Shown: positions 1 to 12,313, numbered from the stretch's first letter. The stretch: 64,000 nt of DNA from Gnetum montanum (GCA_015680685.1 MNCI01033354.1:9591-73590); one strand, 5' to 3'. The notes: generated by a model not told the origin, from the letters alone. Numbers and translations: made by a program.

Positions 1-452
1 GAGTTTGGTTTTAACGATCTATACCATACTTTAGCTTGGTCAAGGAGTGTCATAGGAAAGAGCTTCAGTTTTTGCCAACTGTTGTAAATGTTATTCCATG
101 TGCAAGCATCGTAGAAGGCTAGTAAATGTTGATGTGGCTCTAAGTCATAGCCTCCTAAAAATGTAGGAAAGTTGTTTAAATCGAGCCTGGGTGGTCGGCT
201 CTCTTTACGATGCCTACGTGAGATTCAAACAGCCTCTTGTATTTGCGTTAAGCTTGTAGTGGCCAGTGGGGGTTCATCGTCATTGGGTAAGTTAGGATTT
301 CATGTGTTGCGATGATGTTGTTGTTGTTCATGTTTATAGGAAACTCCCACTTCCGGTTGTATACTCCAATCTTCATCACTATATAGCTCATTGGTTCCCC
401 AATGAACTTCCTCACTAAGTGTGGCTTTATTATAATCTTGTAGGAGAGGCAT
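1..452 (-). pseudogene. gag: Element F: gag, amino-terminal part (Athila-type Ty3/gypsy)
   Basis: Gag forms the retrotransposon particle that packages element RNA. Read on the minus strand from an ATG at 452-450, one frame runs to the window edge with two in-frame stops (near 297 and 230). The part nearest the edge reads FLGGYDLEPHQHLLAFYDAC and continues into a region with LKLFPMTLLDQAKVWYRSL, the pattern of the plant Retrotrans_gag domain. The same domain occurs in A (about 25.2-25.4 kb) and B (57.6-57.77 kb), which supports one family. The primer site and LTR lie directly upstream at 566-1560, so this is the 5' end of an element continuing to the left. The ATG follows the primer site by about 115 bases. 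Domain identity is firm; the exact start is inferred. Confidence 0.85.
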
Positions 453-565
453 TGTTGTGTGTGAATTTATGTGACTTTTTATAATTATTATTTTTTAAAA
501 GATATATCGTTAAGTCCTTTACAGTGACCTTGTATGATATAACTAATCTAGATAACTAGCACCAT

Positions 566-582
566 CCCCGGCAACGGTGCCT
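566..582 (-). other. Element F: primer-binding site, tRNA-Asp type
   Basis: On the minus strand the bases read GGCACCGTTGCCGGGG directly after the LTR end. Athila/Cyclops-type plant elements use a site complementary to the tRNA-Asp 3' end; the sequence fits that form with a C-to-T change and a mismatch at the first base. Its place between LTR and gag fixes the element's direction. Confidence 0.8.
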
Positions 583-583
583 A

Positions 584-1560
584 TGATGAGTGGCGAGGTA
601 CCCTACACTCAACCATACGAAACGAGCGTCGCACGCGCGATCCGGTCGAACTCTGTAAATGGACTAGTTGTGGCACCTAGATAGTTAGCCTTAGGTCGCA
701 GTTCGCTATCTTCCCATCTAGACTAGTTTTGCATATGTCACGTATGGTTTAGTCTAGATGAGGTGTATGATGTGTTCTAATTCTAACGCTACTTCTGAAG
801 GTAGTGGAAAATAATGTTAACTAAACTAAACTAGGAGGAAAAGGGTAAGAAAATCTAATCTAGCCTAAGTGCGACGAGCAACCGATTCCTTGATCAACTG
901 TACACATCTTGGACTTCATGCACGACTACCATTGGGACTACCAAGCGTAGCTCCGAGGTACGCCACTGGGATTACCAAGCACAGATCCCAAATATGCCAT
1001 TGGGTTACCAAGCATAGATCCTGGATACGCCACTGGGCTACCAAGTAGTCATACTTAAATGCTCGTAACCAAGTCGTACTCGTTCCGCTTCTAGGAGTTT
1101 AAGGGTGAGAGACTAATCGCGATGAGTAACCGATTTCTTAACTAGCCGTACACATCCGTAGATGCTCGTAGTCAAGTCGTACTCACACCACACTATGAAA
1201 GCAATAAATAACATTAAATAAATAACAAATAAATAAACTAAGTGAATGCTGCAATGATGAAGTAATCTCGATCTTTATTGCCAGTCATGTGCGTGTCCAA
1301 GTACGGCACACTCGAATAAAGACACTGTACAATTACATTCACCACACTGCGGGTAGATACGGGAAAAATTCTAACTCTGGAGGGATCAAACTGCCAGAGC
1401 TTTGCTACTCTAAACTGGGATGCAAATGAGGGAGAGCTGCCTCTTATTTATAGAAATTGTGGCTGACTGTGATATCGCATACTCGATATTGCATACGCGA
1501 TATCGTGGCCCATGATATAACATGGGTACCTTATCGTGGGTGCCTTAATGCGACCGCCAA
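584..1560 (-). repeat. Element F: 5' LTR
   Basis: The inner edge (TGATGAG on the plus strand, at 584) abuts the primer site and matches the inner edges of the A and B LTRs (13900, 26490, 29371). The text then follows the same order as A and B: a Ser/Pro-independent noncoding stretch with repeated 'ccactgggattaccaagc' phrases (about 960-1045), a TATA box and palindromic words. The outer edge near 1560 is estimated from the length of the A and B LTRs (852-906 bp); no paired copy is in the window. CpGs are well kept around 627-655, unlike A and B. Confidence 0.75.
1444..1453 (-). promoter_or_regulatory. Element F: LTR TATA box
   Basis: CTATAAATAA on the minus strand lies at the same place as the TATA boxes in the A and B LTRs. 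Directly upstream in the element's direction (1468-1515) are three GATATC/GATATT-centred words about 18 bp apart. Confidence 0.7.
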
Positions 1561-1889
1561 CAATATGAGCAATTTCATGTCTCATCAGGTAGCAATAGCT
1601 TGGATAGGTGCTACCTCATCTTCTTCTAAAGTTGTCTAGAAGGTTGGGAGTAGTAATGGTGTATATTAACCACCTATTAAAAAGGTTGATAGTGATAATG
1701 GAATAACCATATAAGAGGTTTGTAATGTAGAAATGGTCGAATTCATTAACATTAATTACTTTCTACCAAATTTTTATTTACAAAAATGGCACAAATAAAC
1801 ATGTTAGACATTCAAGAAATAGTTGATTGATTGTGTAAAAAACCATAACAATGTACATGGTTATCAAAAAGACAAAAAAAAAAGAGTTA
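1561..1889. other. No gene seen
   Basis: AT-rich sequence with no frame, structural RNA or repeat that I can support. Any outer flank of the F LTR lies here. Confidence 0.5.
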
Positions 1890-3260
1890 ATAGTGACTCT
1901 ATTCAGTGCCCTTTGCACAAGTATCCTCCTCCATAGCTTCTATAGCACCAGTGTTCATGAAATCCTGCTTAGTGACTGTGTCATCAACTTGCTTAGTAGG
2001 GGTATCTACACTTTGACCCATATCTGATGGTCCTGCCTCTTCTGTGTGCTATGGTATGGCCATGCCCATGAACTCTGGATCAAGAGTGTCATTTAGGAGT
2101 TCCCTTGATTCAAATGTCTCTATGCACTGCCCTCAAATGCTCAAATGTATGTTTAGCTAGTTTTCCATGGTTGATGGCAAGATGGGTCTATCTCCTTTCT
2201 AGGCGATTAGAATGTTGATGCATCTGAGTCTCAAATCCATCCATGCATGCCATTATTCTTGCCTCCATTGCTTCCAAGTACTAAAAAATGGCAACCCCAT
2301 CTCTAAACTATCGTTGTTGCAATGGATGAACACGGATAGCATGGTGTTGTTCACCCTCACCATAATACTCATCCCATCCAGCTTGTCAACATCCTCTAGC
2401 ACTCGTGGATTAGGGAGACATACCAAATCATTAAAACAAGTCTTAGGAACCTGTTGAGTATAAAATGCAAAACTCAAATGAGGCAACTGGTTCTCATTGA
2501 ATACCTAGACCTCCTTTGGATTATGATTTGGAGGAGGAATCTACCAATGGTGAAACAAAGCCAATGTGATTGATGAAAATGGAATTGTGGATGCATCCTT
2601 GGTAAGGATTTGCATCCTCCTCATCAAAATGTAAGGGTAGTCCAATGAATAGTTCCCCTCCAAATCAAGTAGGATCATCAACGCAAAAGACATGACATGC
2701 ATGTGATGAGTGATGACAAGGAAATTCATGTGAATGGCCCTCACAAGAACTCTTTGTTGAGGGGAGAAGTTCTTGTAGGACCAACTAGTCTCATCAGACT
2801 TCACCTTAGAAACCATGACAAGCAACTATGTTTTTTTGTCTAAAGATGCAATGGTGAAAATTTTAGTGTGCGGACCAACAACCATGTCAATTTTGATGGC
2901 CATGATATTCTCTATCATTAGAAAGCCTGAATCACTTATGCATACAACCACAAATGATGTTGCATTTTGAATATGAAACATGTAGAAGCATTGTGCCTCC
3001 TCGTTATAATATTCTGATATGTTGCTCATGATGAAGCCAAGGCGTCGCTCAATTAGCTTGGCATGCATCTTTGGCCATATGAGCTGCATTAATCCAGAGA
3101 AGTTTCTAGGACTTTGTATTGGGGTTATTCTGAATTGTCCTTGCCAACACTAACGTTCCTCTTGTGCCTCCTACTCCTGAGCCCAGTTATACTCATCCTG
3201 CTCTCTTTGAGCAACTTGTGGGGGCCAAGCTAGTACTAATCCTATGTATGCCTCCTTCCC
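1890..3260 (-). pseudogene. Decayed unrecognised protein-coding frame
   Basis: I do not recognise this protein. On the minus strand one frame continues from about 3240 to 2253 (about 330 codons) with only about five in-frame stops (for example near 3190, 3165, 2827 and 2540), which is far more open than neighbouring sequence. The frame starts with a Gln/Glu-rich stretch, then a mixed alpha/beta-like region (FVVVCISDSGFLMIENIMAI), then a hydrophobic helix-like region (HHMHVMSFALMILLDLEG) near 2640-2700. A weaker continuation with acidic, Thr-rich text reaches about 1900. It sits just upstream, in its own direction, of the F LTR. It could be an accessory frame of another retroelement or an exon captured by a transposon. 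No start codon is assigned. Confidence 0.5.
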
Positions 3261-5390
3261 TCTGAGCCTTGCAGTCTACTGGACTTTCTTCATTCATTTG
3301 CCTCTATACTACCTCTCTGTGAAGACAAAATGCAAAGCATTTAGATTTAAAAAACATAAAAATCATGTAAAAAACCAGTGCATATCAAAGCTCTAGTTAA
3401 ATATTTTCTAACTACTTTCTAGTACCTTAACCATACATGACATTTTTTTTAATAATAGTTTTTTACAACTTAAAGTAACTTGTCAACATTCAACAACTAA
3501 TAAATGTATTTGTGTATCTTTTCTATTTTTTAATGAACTTAGTATGAGTTGCCAACTTGAAATACTCCTACTTATTGGATTTATAGTTTTCACCTTTGAC
3601 CTTATCCACCTGTTACTGATGTAATAATCTTGGTCATTTTGAAAAAGAATGCCCAAATACTGCAACTAGATATTGCAATACTGGAGTAGGGACAGGCTGT
3701 ACCAATTTAGGGATGTGTGGTAGTTCTACATCTTGCTACAAGAGGATCCGTTTTGACAGCCAATATAGAACTAATGCTCTGAACACATAACCTACCTACA
3801 ATTCTCTCACCACAAAGAATTAGCCACAGAATCATGTTTTGGTGATTTTGTAAAACATGCAGGAAAAGTATGATCTTGCATAATACATGGGAAGTGAGTA
3901 GATGTTATTTCTTCTTTAAAACTAACCTTGAAATTATCTTGTTGTTATTAGAAGAATGGCTGAATTTTAAATGATAATATTTCAGGAGTTTGTTATGCTA
4001 TTTTTTTCTATTTTATACTAGTTTGAATGCATTAATGCCTAAGTAACATCATAGAGTTGTAGATTTCTTTTATACCAAAGACTATAAATGCTCCATGGTT
4101 ATGGTTATTTCTTTTTGAGATTTTTTGAGGAAGAAGTTCTTGTTAGAATGTAGGAAGCTTGTTTGCAATTTGGAACATTGATATTGTGATGGAATTTAGA
4201 AATTGAAACTAGACATTCTAGGATTTAACATTTGAATCTATTGCACACAATCTACATGTAGACGCACTAACTGTTTGATCCAATTGTAGATATATGTGCT
4301 TAATATGTCATTGAGTTAGTATGTATTAGAATAATAAGGCAATAAGTTACAGATTAGAGGGTCCATTATTGGTATAACATTATCATGATCATCCATTATT
4401 GGTATGGCATTATCATGACCATTAATAAACAAATGGTTTGGTTTCCTTGGTTTGACTTGCAATGTTTATTGTTCCAAATTTGATATAGAATTCAACATTT
4501 CAAGTTTGTGGAAATGAAATTTTTATCTCGACAAAGAGATCTACAAGTGAGTATTGGATATTGTGGTTTCCATTTTCATGAGTTTTTTGGCTTGATCTAA
4601 ATGAGTTGTTTTTAGTTTTGTTTGTCAACTAATAGAATTTATTAATTTATTTTTAGGTAAAGATTCTTGATATCAAAAAGTATATGGAGATTGTTGAAAC
4701 ATTACTAGCAAAGAAGGCAATAAGTGAGGTTTGCAAACTGTTTTTAGCCTAATCTCTTGGATATTTTTGTTAGAAGTTGAGTTCTCTATTTTCACATTCT
4801 AGAATAGTAGGATGTAAAATCATATCTAGTTGTAGTATTTGGATTATTGTTTGTAGATGCAATAACAAGAAATAGAAGAGGGACATGCTAAACGTTGTTA
4901 AACCCTACTCTAATTTTATTTAATCTCCTTCTCAATGGCTGTTGTTAAAGTGTTAAACTAACTTGCAAATTCTATCCTATAGGTGTGGATTTACCAAAAA
5001 AACTGCAATTCAAACAAACATGTACAACAATTTAATTTCAAAATTGAAATGCATGATCAAGAAAATAAGTTGAAGAAGTTGTAAATAATGTTCTAAACCT
5101 CATTTAAAATTTTTCATCACATGGACTCATAGAAAAATCTTGGAGGCTAAATTCCAAACAACAATTCAAAAGTAAGCGGACATAAACTTACCCTACTCGT
5201 CATTACTGTCTGCATGATGAATCGGTGCTATCAGCTATCAGTGGTGACAATGACGATGTCCCTCCCGGTGCGCTCTTGTTCTCTGTTGTCAGCTGTAGAC
5301 GATGTTCAAATGGTAAAAATGAGATTTTGTTGTGGTAGTCCTATTTTTATTTTTTACATATTTTGCATGAAGCAAACTAGTGCAATTCAC
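3261..5390. other. No gene seen; contains a 30 bp tandem duplication
   Basis: AT-rich sequence with only short chance frames. The one clear structure is two head-to-tail copies of a 30 bp unit at 4363-4392 and 4393-4422, starting CCATTATTGGTAT, differing at a few bases. Confidence 0.6.
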
Positions 5391-5960
5391 ATCTAGTTTG
5401 CATTTTAAAACTATGAACTGCGTCTTGCAGGAAACACTATGGGCCGTAGTTCCATTGAATAGTGCAAACTCCTTGCAGAAACCATGAACCTCGTAGTTTA
5501 TGATTTCAGTGTGTGTCTCGTAGCAAATGCTGCAACTTGCAGTTTACCAAGAGACTGTGATTCACAGTTGTTCGCATTGTTGAGAACAAGTTCTTGGTTT
5601 TTGTTTGCAAAAAATAGATGCAACTCGCATGTGATGGTAATATCTTATTGAAATTGTCTTGCGAATCACATCCTTCTCGCAGTTAACATTGCTTAACTAC
5701 GACTCGCACTAAATACTGCAAATCACAGTTTGATGATGTATTATGACTAGCATGGGTTCACACTGTTAATAAAAGGCTATGGTTTCTAGTTAAGGAATTC
5801 AAGTGTGCTACATGTAATCAAAGAAACTGATTGCTGTGCAAGAAGCATTAATGTCACATGCGATTGACTACCACACACGTGCAATTCATAGGTGGATGCA
5901 ATACGCATGACATCATAGTCATAGAAATGGGCCAATTGCTACTTACAGAAGATCATAGTT
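5391..5960. repeat. Word-rich region with recurrent CTCGCA/CTTGCAGT
   Basis: Between about 5400 and 5730 the words CTTGCAG, CTCGCA, CTCGTAG and TGCAACT recur every 20-40 bases in an irregular way. Similar words in reverse orientation (CTTGCAGTATAGCAG, TTGCGAG) occur at 9411-9455, on the other side of the transposase relic. I infer that both are remnants of the terminal regions of one Mutator-like element; this is not proven. Confidence 0.35.
5892..5907 (+). repeat. Candidate terminal-inverted-repeat remnant, left
   Basis: GTGGATGCAATACGCA here is matched, with one mismatch, by the reverse complement of 9401-9416. The pair brackets the Mutator-like transposase relic. A 16 bp match alone is weak evidence. 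Confidence 0.3.
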
Positions 5961-6381
5961 ACAACATCAAGTGAGGCACGAATTACCATTTCACAATAAT
6001 GTTAAATAAATAGAACTAAAGATAAATATATTATGAGACAAGAATAAATCAAAACTTTTTTTACTCTTTGTATCTATTATAGTAAGTGTTCAAGTCCATA
6101 CATTCGAAAAACACAACAGGGCTACAAGAAATAATGTGATTGGGCACAAAATTTGTAGCATCTAAGAGAAAAATTATGTGCTCTATGCAATCCTAAAGGC
6201 AACGAACATCATAAACTTATCTCCATCATGCAACCTGGGCATTCAACTACTACAAATTTAAATGTCAGGGAGATGAATTTTGGTTATAACCTTGGCAATC
6301 TTCATCACATTTTGCAAATAAAAAATAAGAATTGTTACATTGTTACACTTAATAGGAGTAAATTTGATATTCAAATTTAGG

Positions 6382-8760
6382 TCATTGGATCAAAAATGTG
6401 TCTCTACCTTCTATAAAGAGTTTTCTATGACATTTTGGGGTAGGCAACATTAGTTGTCGATTTTTTGTAGGGCTATCCCAACTTGACAATCTTTTGTTAC
6501 TTGCCAAACCATTTTCATTTACCGAAAAGAAAAACTTAGATTGAATCTCCTCAACATATTTTTCAAGTTCTATAACACTCTTTCTATCTATGGGCATATT
6601 CTTTGTAAAATTTTTGAATGCCTATTTCAATTTTGGTATTTTTTCTATCCAACTTGCATCTGCATTATCCTTAAATGCTTCAAATTTCTCATCTAATTCT
6701 TGACTGTCATTTTTGTTATGCTCATGGGAAGATACTAAATTGCTTTCTACCACATTGCTATTTGATTTCCTAGTGGTTGATCTGAATGTTTTAGGTATCA
6801 TTCCTAACTGTGATGCCTCTTCACGACTTGGAAATTCATGTGGCATAAATGAATTTAGCTCAATAGGGATTCTTGAATCAAAATACTCATCTTTGAAGAA
6901 GAACTTATATGCACTGTTATGTCCCTTGACTAATATCAAGATTTTCATTGAATTCTTGCAAAAATGACCAAGGCTAGACCATCTACACTTACAAAAAATA
7001 CTAAAGGAGAACACCTTTGACATCTTGTACCAAGTATCCTATTTCAAATAATTTTAACTACACACAAGATATTCATCTTCTTTATCAAGGACTTGTTATC
7101 AATCATCATCACAGATTCCAATAGCCTTTTCCCATCACTTCTTATTGATTTCTCTATCCTTTCTATTTATTAAATACCTTGCAACTTTAAGTCTTGCATT
7201 ATTCTAGTAATATAGTTGTACCTTTGTCAAAGTCCATATAAGCCAATCAATCTAATGGTAGTTTCTAATTTTGATATCTCTCAACAATTTTCTTTTTAAA
7301 AATCCATGATAGGACTCCATAGCATTGTTTGTGTGTTGTTGAGCATGAGGAATATCATGATAGACTTTTGCCCCTCCCTAAGAAATGAACCTTTGAGCCC
7401 ATAGCAACAAAAGAAAAAAAAAGAAGAAGAACAATGGAACGTAAAATCTAAATTTAATAAAATTGTAACTGCAACATTGATTAAATATATACTTATGAAA
7501 TTTTTCTCCATTCAACCACTAGCTCTTAAGGTAATTGATGAAATGAATGTTCTGTTGATGCTAATTGACAAACTTGTTGATTTCCACCACAATATCAAAA
7601 AGTGTTTTGCATTCATTCATAATAAAGTTTATATGTGCTGCCATTGCCTTTCTAGTTGTCAAATTTCTAACCTTTGTTACCAAGTTTTTCCTCCATGCCC
7701 TTCAAACATGCCAAACACATAGAAAAATATGACAACCAAATACAAACCTGAATATTACACATAATGTTGAACATTCAATTCTAATATCTCCAGCTGCTGA
7801 TCTAAAATTTTAAATAACACAATTAATTTTTGTTTGTTAACTATTACCTTACAACATTTATTTCGACTTTTGAATCATTTAGCATGAAAGCATTCACTAT
7901 CCATTGTGGCTCTTAAGACCTACATCTGCTCATCAATGTAGAAAGACAAGCTGTGATATTCCTCTCTATACACCTAGAGGAGATCACTCATGCTACAGGT
8001 AGTTCATTGTAGTATAAATCAAAAGCCATGTATAGATGGAGCTATTTAGGAAAATATCATTAATATTAGAAAAATGAGCCAATTGCAATACAAAATATTC
8101 TTCATACATGATTTTTTTTAAAAAACCCCAAATATTTACTTACTCCATATTTGTTGGTGTTGAAGGTTGAATCCATAGTAAGTATGATGTTTTGAGATAG
8201 ACCTTTCATATTTTTCAGTATCAATGGAAATTGCAACTTGATGATTGTTGGGATAGACTGTTTGATGTTCTCCTCTTGATAGTAAAAGAAGAAATCTATG
8301 GTGCTTTGGTATCATAACTTTGTGCTAATTTTATCATGGTCACTTTTTTTGTATTTAGGTGTAACATCTTTGCAAATATTGTACATGTCCTTTTCCAGAA
8401 GAAACATGTCCCTATTCTGAGATACCTTGAATTCTTTTCCTTCATTGAATAGATCCTTAATATATCTCTCATAAATCATATCTACTAGAAATACTTCATT
8501 TCATAATGAGACTATCTTTTAATGTATCTCAGGGAAAATATGTATTGACTGAACATCTCTTCTATTTGACATGGGACCTAGCAAGCCATTACAATAAACT
8601 TTCGACATGTCAACATGATTCATTTCTTTATATATAATGCATGCAACATGCTCAGTGCCATGCATAATGCAAATTATGAAATTACATTTGGCAACTAGTC
8701 TTTCTACGAGCACAGTTTCTTTTTCTTCCTTCCCTAGCTACGATCTTTACAATAACATTC
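6382..8760 (-). pseudogene. Mutator-like (MULE/FAR1-type) transposase relic
   Basis: This encoded the DDE transposase that cuts and moves a Mutator-like DNA transposon. Read on the minus strand, the pieces are in family order. At 8143-8180 is TMDSTFNTNKYGV, the first catalytic-Asp block of MULE transposases, preceded by a frame open from about 8500. At about 7930-8030 is an 'LYMAFDLYYNELPVA' block followed by an ISSRC..NITACLSTL stretch. At about 7690-7735 is CVWHV.RAWRKNL, the conserved C-x2-H block. At about 6953-6994 is FCKCRWSSLGHFCKN, a SWIM zinc finger (CxCx..CxH) whose last His is now Asn. The final part (6382-6950) is acidic and polar. Many stops and shifts break it, so it is not functional. 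FAR1-like host genes share this domain, but no intact host gene is visible. Confidence 0.75.
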
Positions 8761-9400
8761 GACCCATATGAACAATGATAACTGATTCGTGTATATGCAT
8801 GGACATCAAGCACTTCTCCAATAATTTGCCTTATAGAAATTATTTAATAAAAATTGTTCATGAATACTGAAATTCAAGAAATCTACCTTGTACAACAATG
8901 TAGTGGTTTGTTTGGGAGCGAGTTTCCTTTTCCCATTTTTGTTAGTTTTTCTTCCTGTAGAAAAAATCATAGGGAAACATTTCATTTGTCTATTTTCCTA
9001 CAATAAAATAGTCCATTCTTTCTTTGTATATCCAAGCAAAGGAATCATCATAGAAATAGGATCATGTTATTTTATTTTTTGAAAAAGTGCTAATTGGTGG
9101 ACCTTATTTCTTGTTGTCATGATACTTCCTAGAAACCTACATGCTCTCATCATCCTTGCATCTAAAGAAAATTAATTTTTGGTCGCTAACTCAAAGACAA
9201 TATTACAGTACACAAACATTGTAACTAATAAACACCACCTCATGATTAAATTAAACATTGATACATACCTTTAAAATCACCACACACCTTGTTTCTGCTA
9301 CTTCTCTTCAATTGGATATAATGCTGCAATATAAAACCCTAGTTACTAGTTTTTGTTCATTTGTGCAATGTGTTCTCTTATTTAGGTGGATGTGATACAT

Positions 9401-9416
9401 TGCGTAATGCATCCAC
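9401..9416 (-). repeat. Candidate terminal-inverted-repeat remnant, right
   Basis: The reverse complement matches 5892-5907 with one mismatch. It lies about 640 bp beyond the transposase relic and just before the tandem array. Confidence 0.3.
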
Positions 9417-9429
9417 TTGCAGTATAGCA

Positions 9430-12055
9430 GTCAAAATTGCGAGTGGGTGCATCAAGAACTATTCTTGTAGTACCTTCTAAAAGTGTAGTTGCAACTGAAA
9501 GCTCTCATTTCCCTTGGCATCATTACTTTTAAATGATGGGAAGGCTTTTAGAGGTATTTTTCAATGGACTATGACTAACTACCAGTAGCAATCATTCCGT
9601 AGCCACTTTCAAAAAGGGTATTACTCTTGGTGATCTACACTTTAGTAGAAATCAAAGCTTCCAGTCATTTCTAGCACTTACCAAAGAGTGTTTTACACTA
9701 TCCTATGTGTGGGTGCATCTAGCACTTTCCTCGTAGTACCTTTTGGAAGCATAGTCATAATTGGAAGCTCCCATTTCCCTTGGTATCATTTCTTTTGGAT
9801 GCTGAGAAGGCTTTCAACAATATTTTTTAAAGGACTGCAATTGAGTGATAGTAGCAGTCTATTTGCAACCACTTCCAGAAAGGGTTTTGCTTTTGGTGAT
9901 ATGCACTTTAGTGAAAATCAAAGCTTTTGGTCCTTTGACACTCTTCTAGAGAGTGTTTTACACTATCCTATGTATGGGTGTGTCTAGCACTCTCCTTGCA
10001 GTAGCATTTGAAAGTGTAGTTGCAACAGGAAGCTCCCATTTTCCTTGGCATTGCTACTTCTAGATGCTAGGAAGGCTTTTGACAATATTTTTCAATGGAC
10101 TATGATTGATTGCCAGTAGCAGTCTATCCATAACTACTTTGGAAAAGGGTTTTGATTATGGTATTCTCTAGATTTTAGTGAAAATCGAATCTTCTAGTCA
10201 TTTTAGGTGCTTCTAGAGAGTGTTTTACACTATTTTGTGAGAGCGTACATCTAGCATGCATCTTATAGTTACTTTTAGAATCCTTCCAACAACTGGAAGC
10301 TCCCATTTCCCTTGGCATTGTTGCTTCTAGATGATAGGGAAGGCTTATGGTAGTAATTTTCAATAAACTCCGATTCACTGCTAGTAGCATTCTGTCCATA
10401 GCCACTTTTGGAAAGGGTTCTACTTCTGATGATTTGCACTTTAGTGGAAATCGAAGCTTATGGTCCTTTAAGGCTCTTTTGGAGAGTGTTTTACACTATC
10501 CTGTGCATGGGTGCTTCTAACACTCTCCTTGTAGTACCTTTTGGAATCATAGTTGCAATTGGAAGCTCTCATTTCCCTTAGCATCACTGCTTCTAGATGT
10601 TAAAAAGGCTGTTGGTAGTATTTTTCAATGAACTACGATTGACTGCCAATAGTAGTATGTTTGTAGCCACTTGAAAAAAGAGTTATGCTTCTAATGTTCT
10701 ATGGATTCTAGCGAAAATCGAAGCTTCTGGTCATTTTAAGTGCTTCTAGAGTGTGTTTTACACTATTCTACAAGAGGGTGTGTCAAACAAATGTCTTGCA
10801 ATTACTTTTGGAAGCCTTTTGGCAACCAAAAGATCCCATTTCCCTTGGCATTGCTACTTCCAAATGACATGAAGGCTTTTAATAGTATTTTTCAATGGAT
10901 TGCAACTAACTACCAGTAGCAGTCTGTCTACAACTGATTCCGGAAAGGGTTCTGCTAATAGTGATCTACACTTTAGTGGAAATTCAAATAGTTGATCCTT
11001 TAAGACTCTTCTAGGGAGTGTTTTACACTATCCTGCATGTGGGTGCATCTAGCATTCTCCTTGTAGTACATTCCGGAAGTGTAGTCACAACTGAAAGCTC
11101 TCATTTCCCTTGCCATTGCTGCTTCTGGATGCTAGGAAGGCTAATGGTAGTATTTTTCAATGAACTATGATTGAATGCCAGTAGTATTTTGTCTACAACT
11201 GCTTCTGGAAAGTGTTATGCTTCTGGTGATTTGCACTTTAGTGTAAATGAAAACTTCCAATCCTTTGAGGCTCTTCCGAAGAGTGTTTTACACTATCTTG
11301 CACATGGTTGTGTCTACCACTCTCCTTGTAGTACCTTTTGAAAGTGTAGTCATAATTGGAAGCTCTCATTTACCTTGGCATCACTACTTCTAGATGATGG
11401 AAAGGATTCCAACAGTATTTTTCAATGAACTACAATTGACTACCAATAGTAGACTTTTGACAGCTGCTTCTGAAAAGGGTTATGCTTTCGGTGATTTGCA
11501 CTTTAGTGGAAATTGAAGCTTTTGATCCTTTGAGGCTCTTCTAGAAAGCCTTTTACACTATCCTTTGAGTCGGTGCATCTAGCACTCTGCTTGCCATCCC
11601 TTCCAGAAGTGTAGTTGTAATCGAAAGCTTTCATTTCCATTGGAATCGCTACTTTTAGATGATAGAAAGGCCTTTGGCAGTATTTTTCAATGGACTATGA
11701 CTAACTGCTAGTAGTAGTCAGTCCACACCCACTTTCAGAAAAGGTTATACTTTCAGTGTTCTTTTGATTTTAGTGGAAATAAAAGCTTTCGATTATTGTA
11801 GGCTCTTTTGAATAGTGTCTTATACTATCTTGTGAGAGGGTGTTCCTAGCACACATCTCATAGTCATTTTTGGAATACTTCCAATAGTATTTGTCAATGG
11901 ACTACGATTGATTGCTAGTAGTAGTTTGTCCATAGCTGCTTCCAGAAAGGGTTCTTCTTCTAGTGATCTATACTTTAGTGTAAATTGAAGCTTCCAATCA
12001 TGTGAGCCTCTTGCAAAGAGATTTTTTTTATGATTGTGAGTGGATGCATTTTGCA
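9430..12055. repeat. Tandem array, about ten diverged units of about 265 bp
   Basis: The anchor phrase GTGTTTTACACTAT, or a decayed form, starts near 9688, 9958, 10220, 10484, 10755, 11020, 11284, 11549 and 11815, giving a period of 264-271 bp. Each unit also carries 'GGAAGCTC(C/T)CATTTCCCTTGG', a 'TATTTTTCAATGGACTA' phrase and an 'ACTTTAGTGGAAAT' phrase in fixed order. A partial unit begins near 9430 and a truncated one ends near 12055. Two unit types can be told apart: after the anchor some continue 'CCTGTGCATGGGTG' and others 'TTTTGTGAGAGGGTG'. Short frames occur on both strands (for example 9688-9987), but they do not persist through the array and I do not call a protein. Confidence 0.92.
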
Positions 12056-12313
12056 AGGTCCTCTAAAATTTTAGTTTTCCAATGTACTTTGATAGACTGC
12101 AGGTAGGTTTGTTCTCGGAGTTTGGGTTGTAGATAAATGTAGATCACATTTCTGTATGTGCATACATGTTCATGCATAGATGGTTGAATGAACATCATGC
12201 ATCCTGATAATGATTTTATTTATGATAATCATAGCTTCATCATTGCATAGATGGGCCATCAACCATATCATAGATTTCTATAAATCCTAAATAGAACAGA
12301 TGTAACCATGTCC
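12056..12313. other. No gene seen between array and hairpin
   Basis: Unique-looking AT-rich sequence. A short phrase with repeated ATGCAT (about 12155-12200) is the only local structure. Confidence 0.5.

Noticed and set aside
4363-4422. 30 bp tandem pair as a CRISPR-like or regulatory array
   Set aside because: Only two head-to-tail copies with no spacers. A simple tandem duplication in plant DNA.
9688-9987. A 99-codon open frame in the tandem array that could hint at a repetitive protein
   Set aside because: Unit length varies between 264 and 271 bp, so frames do not carry through, and opposite-strand frames are equally long. It is better explained as satellite-like DNA.
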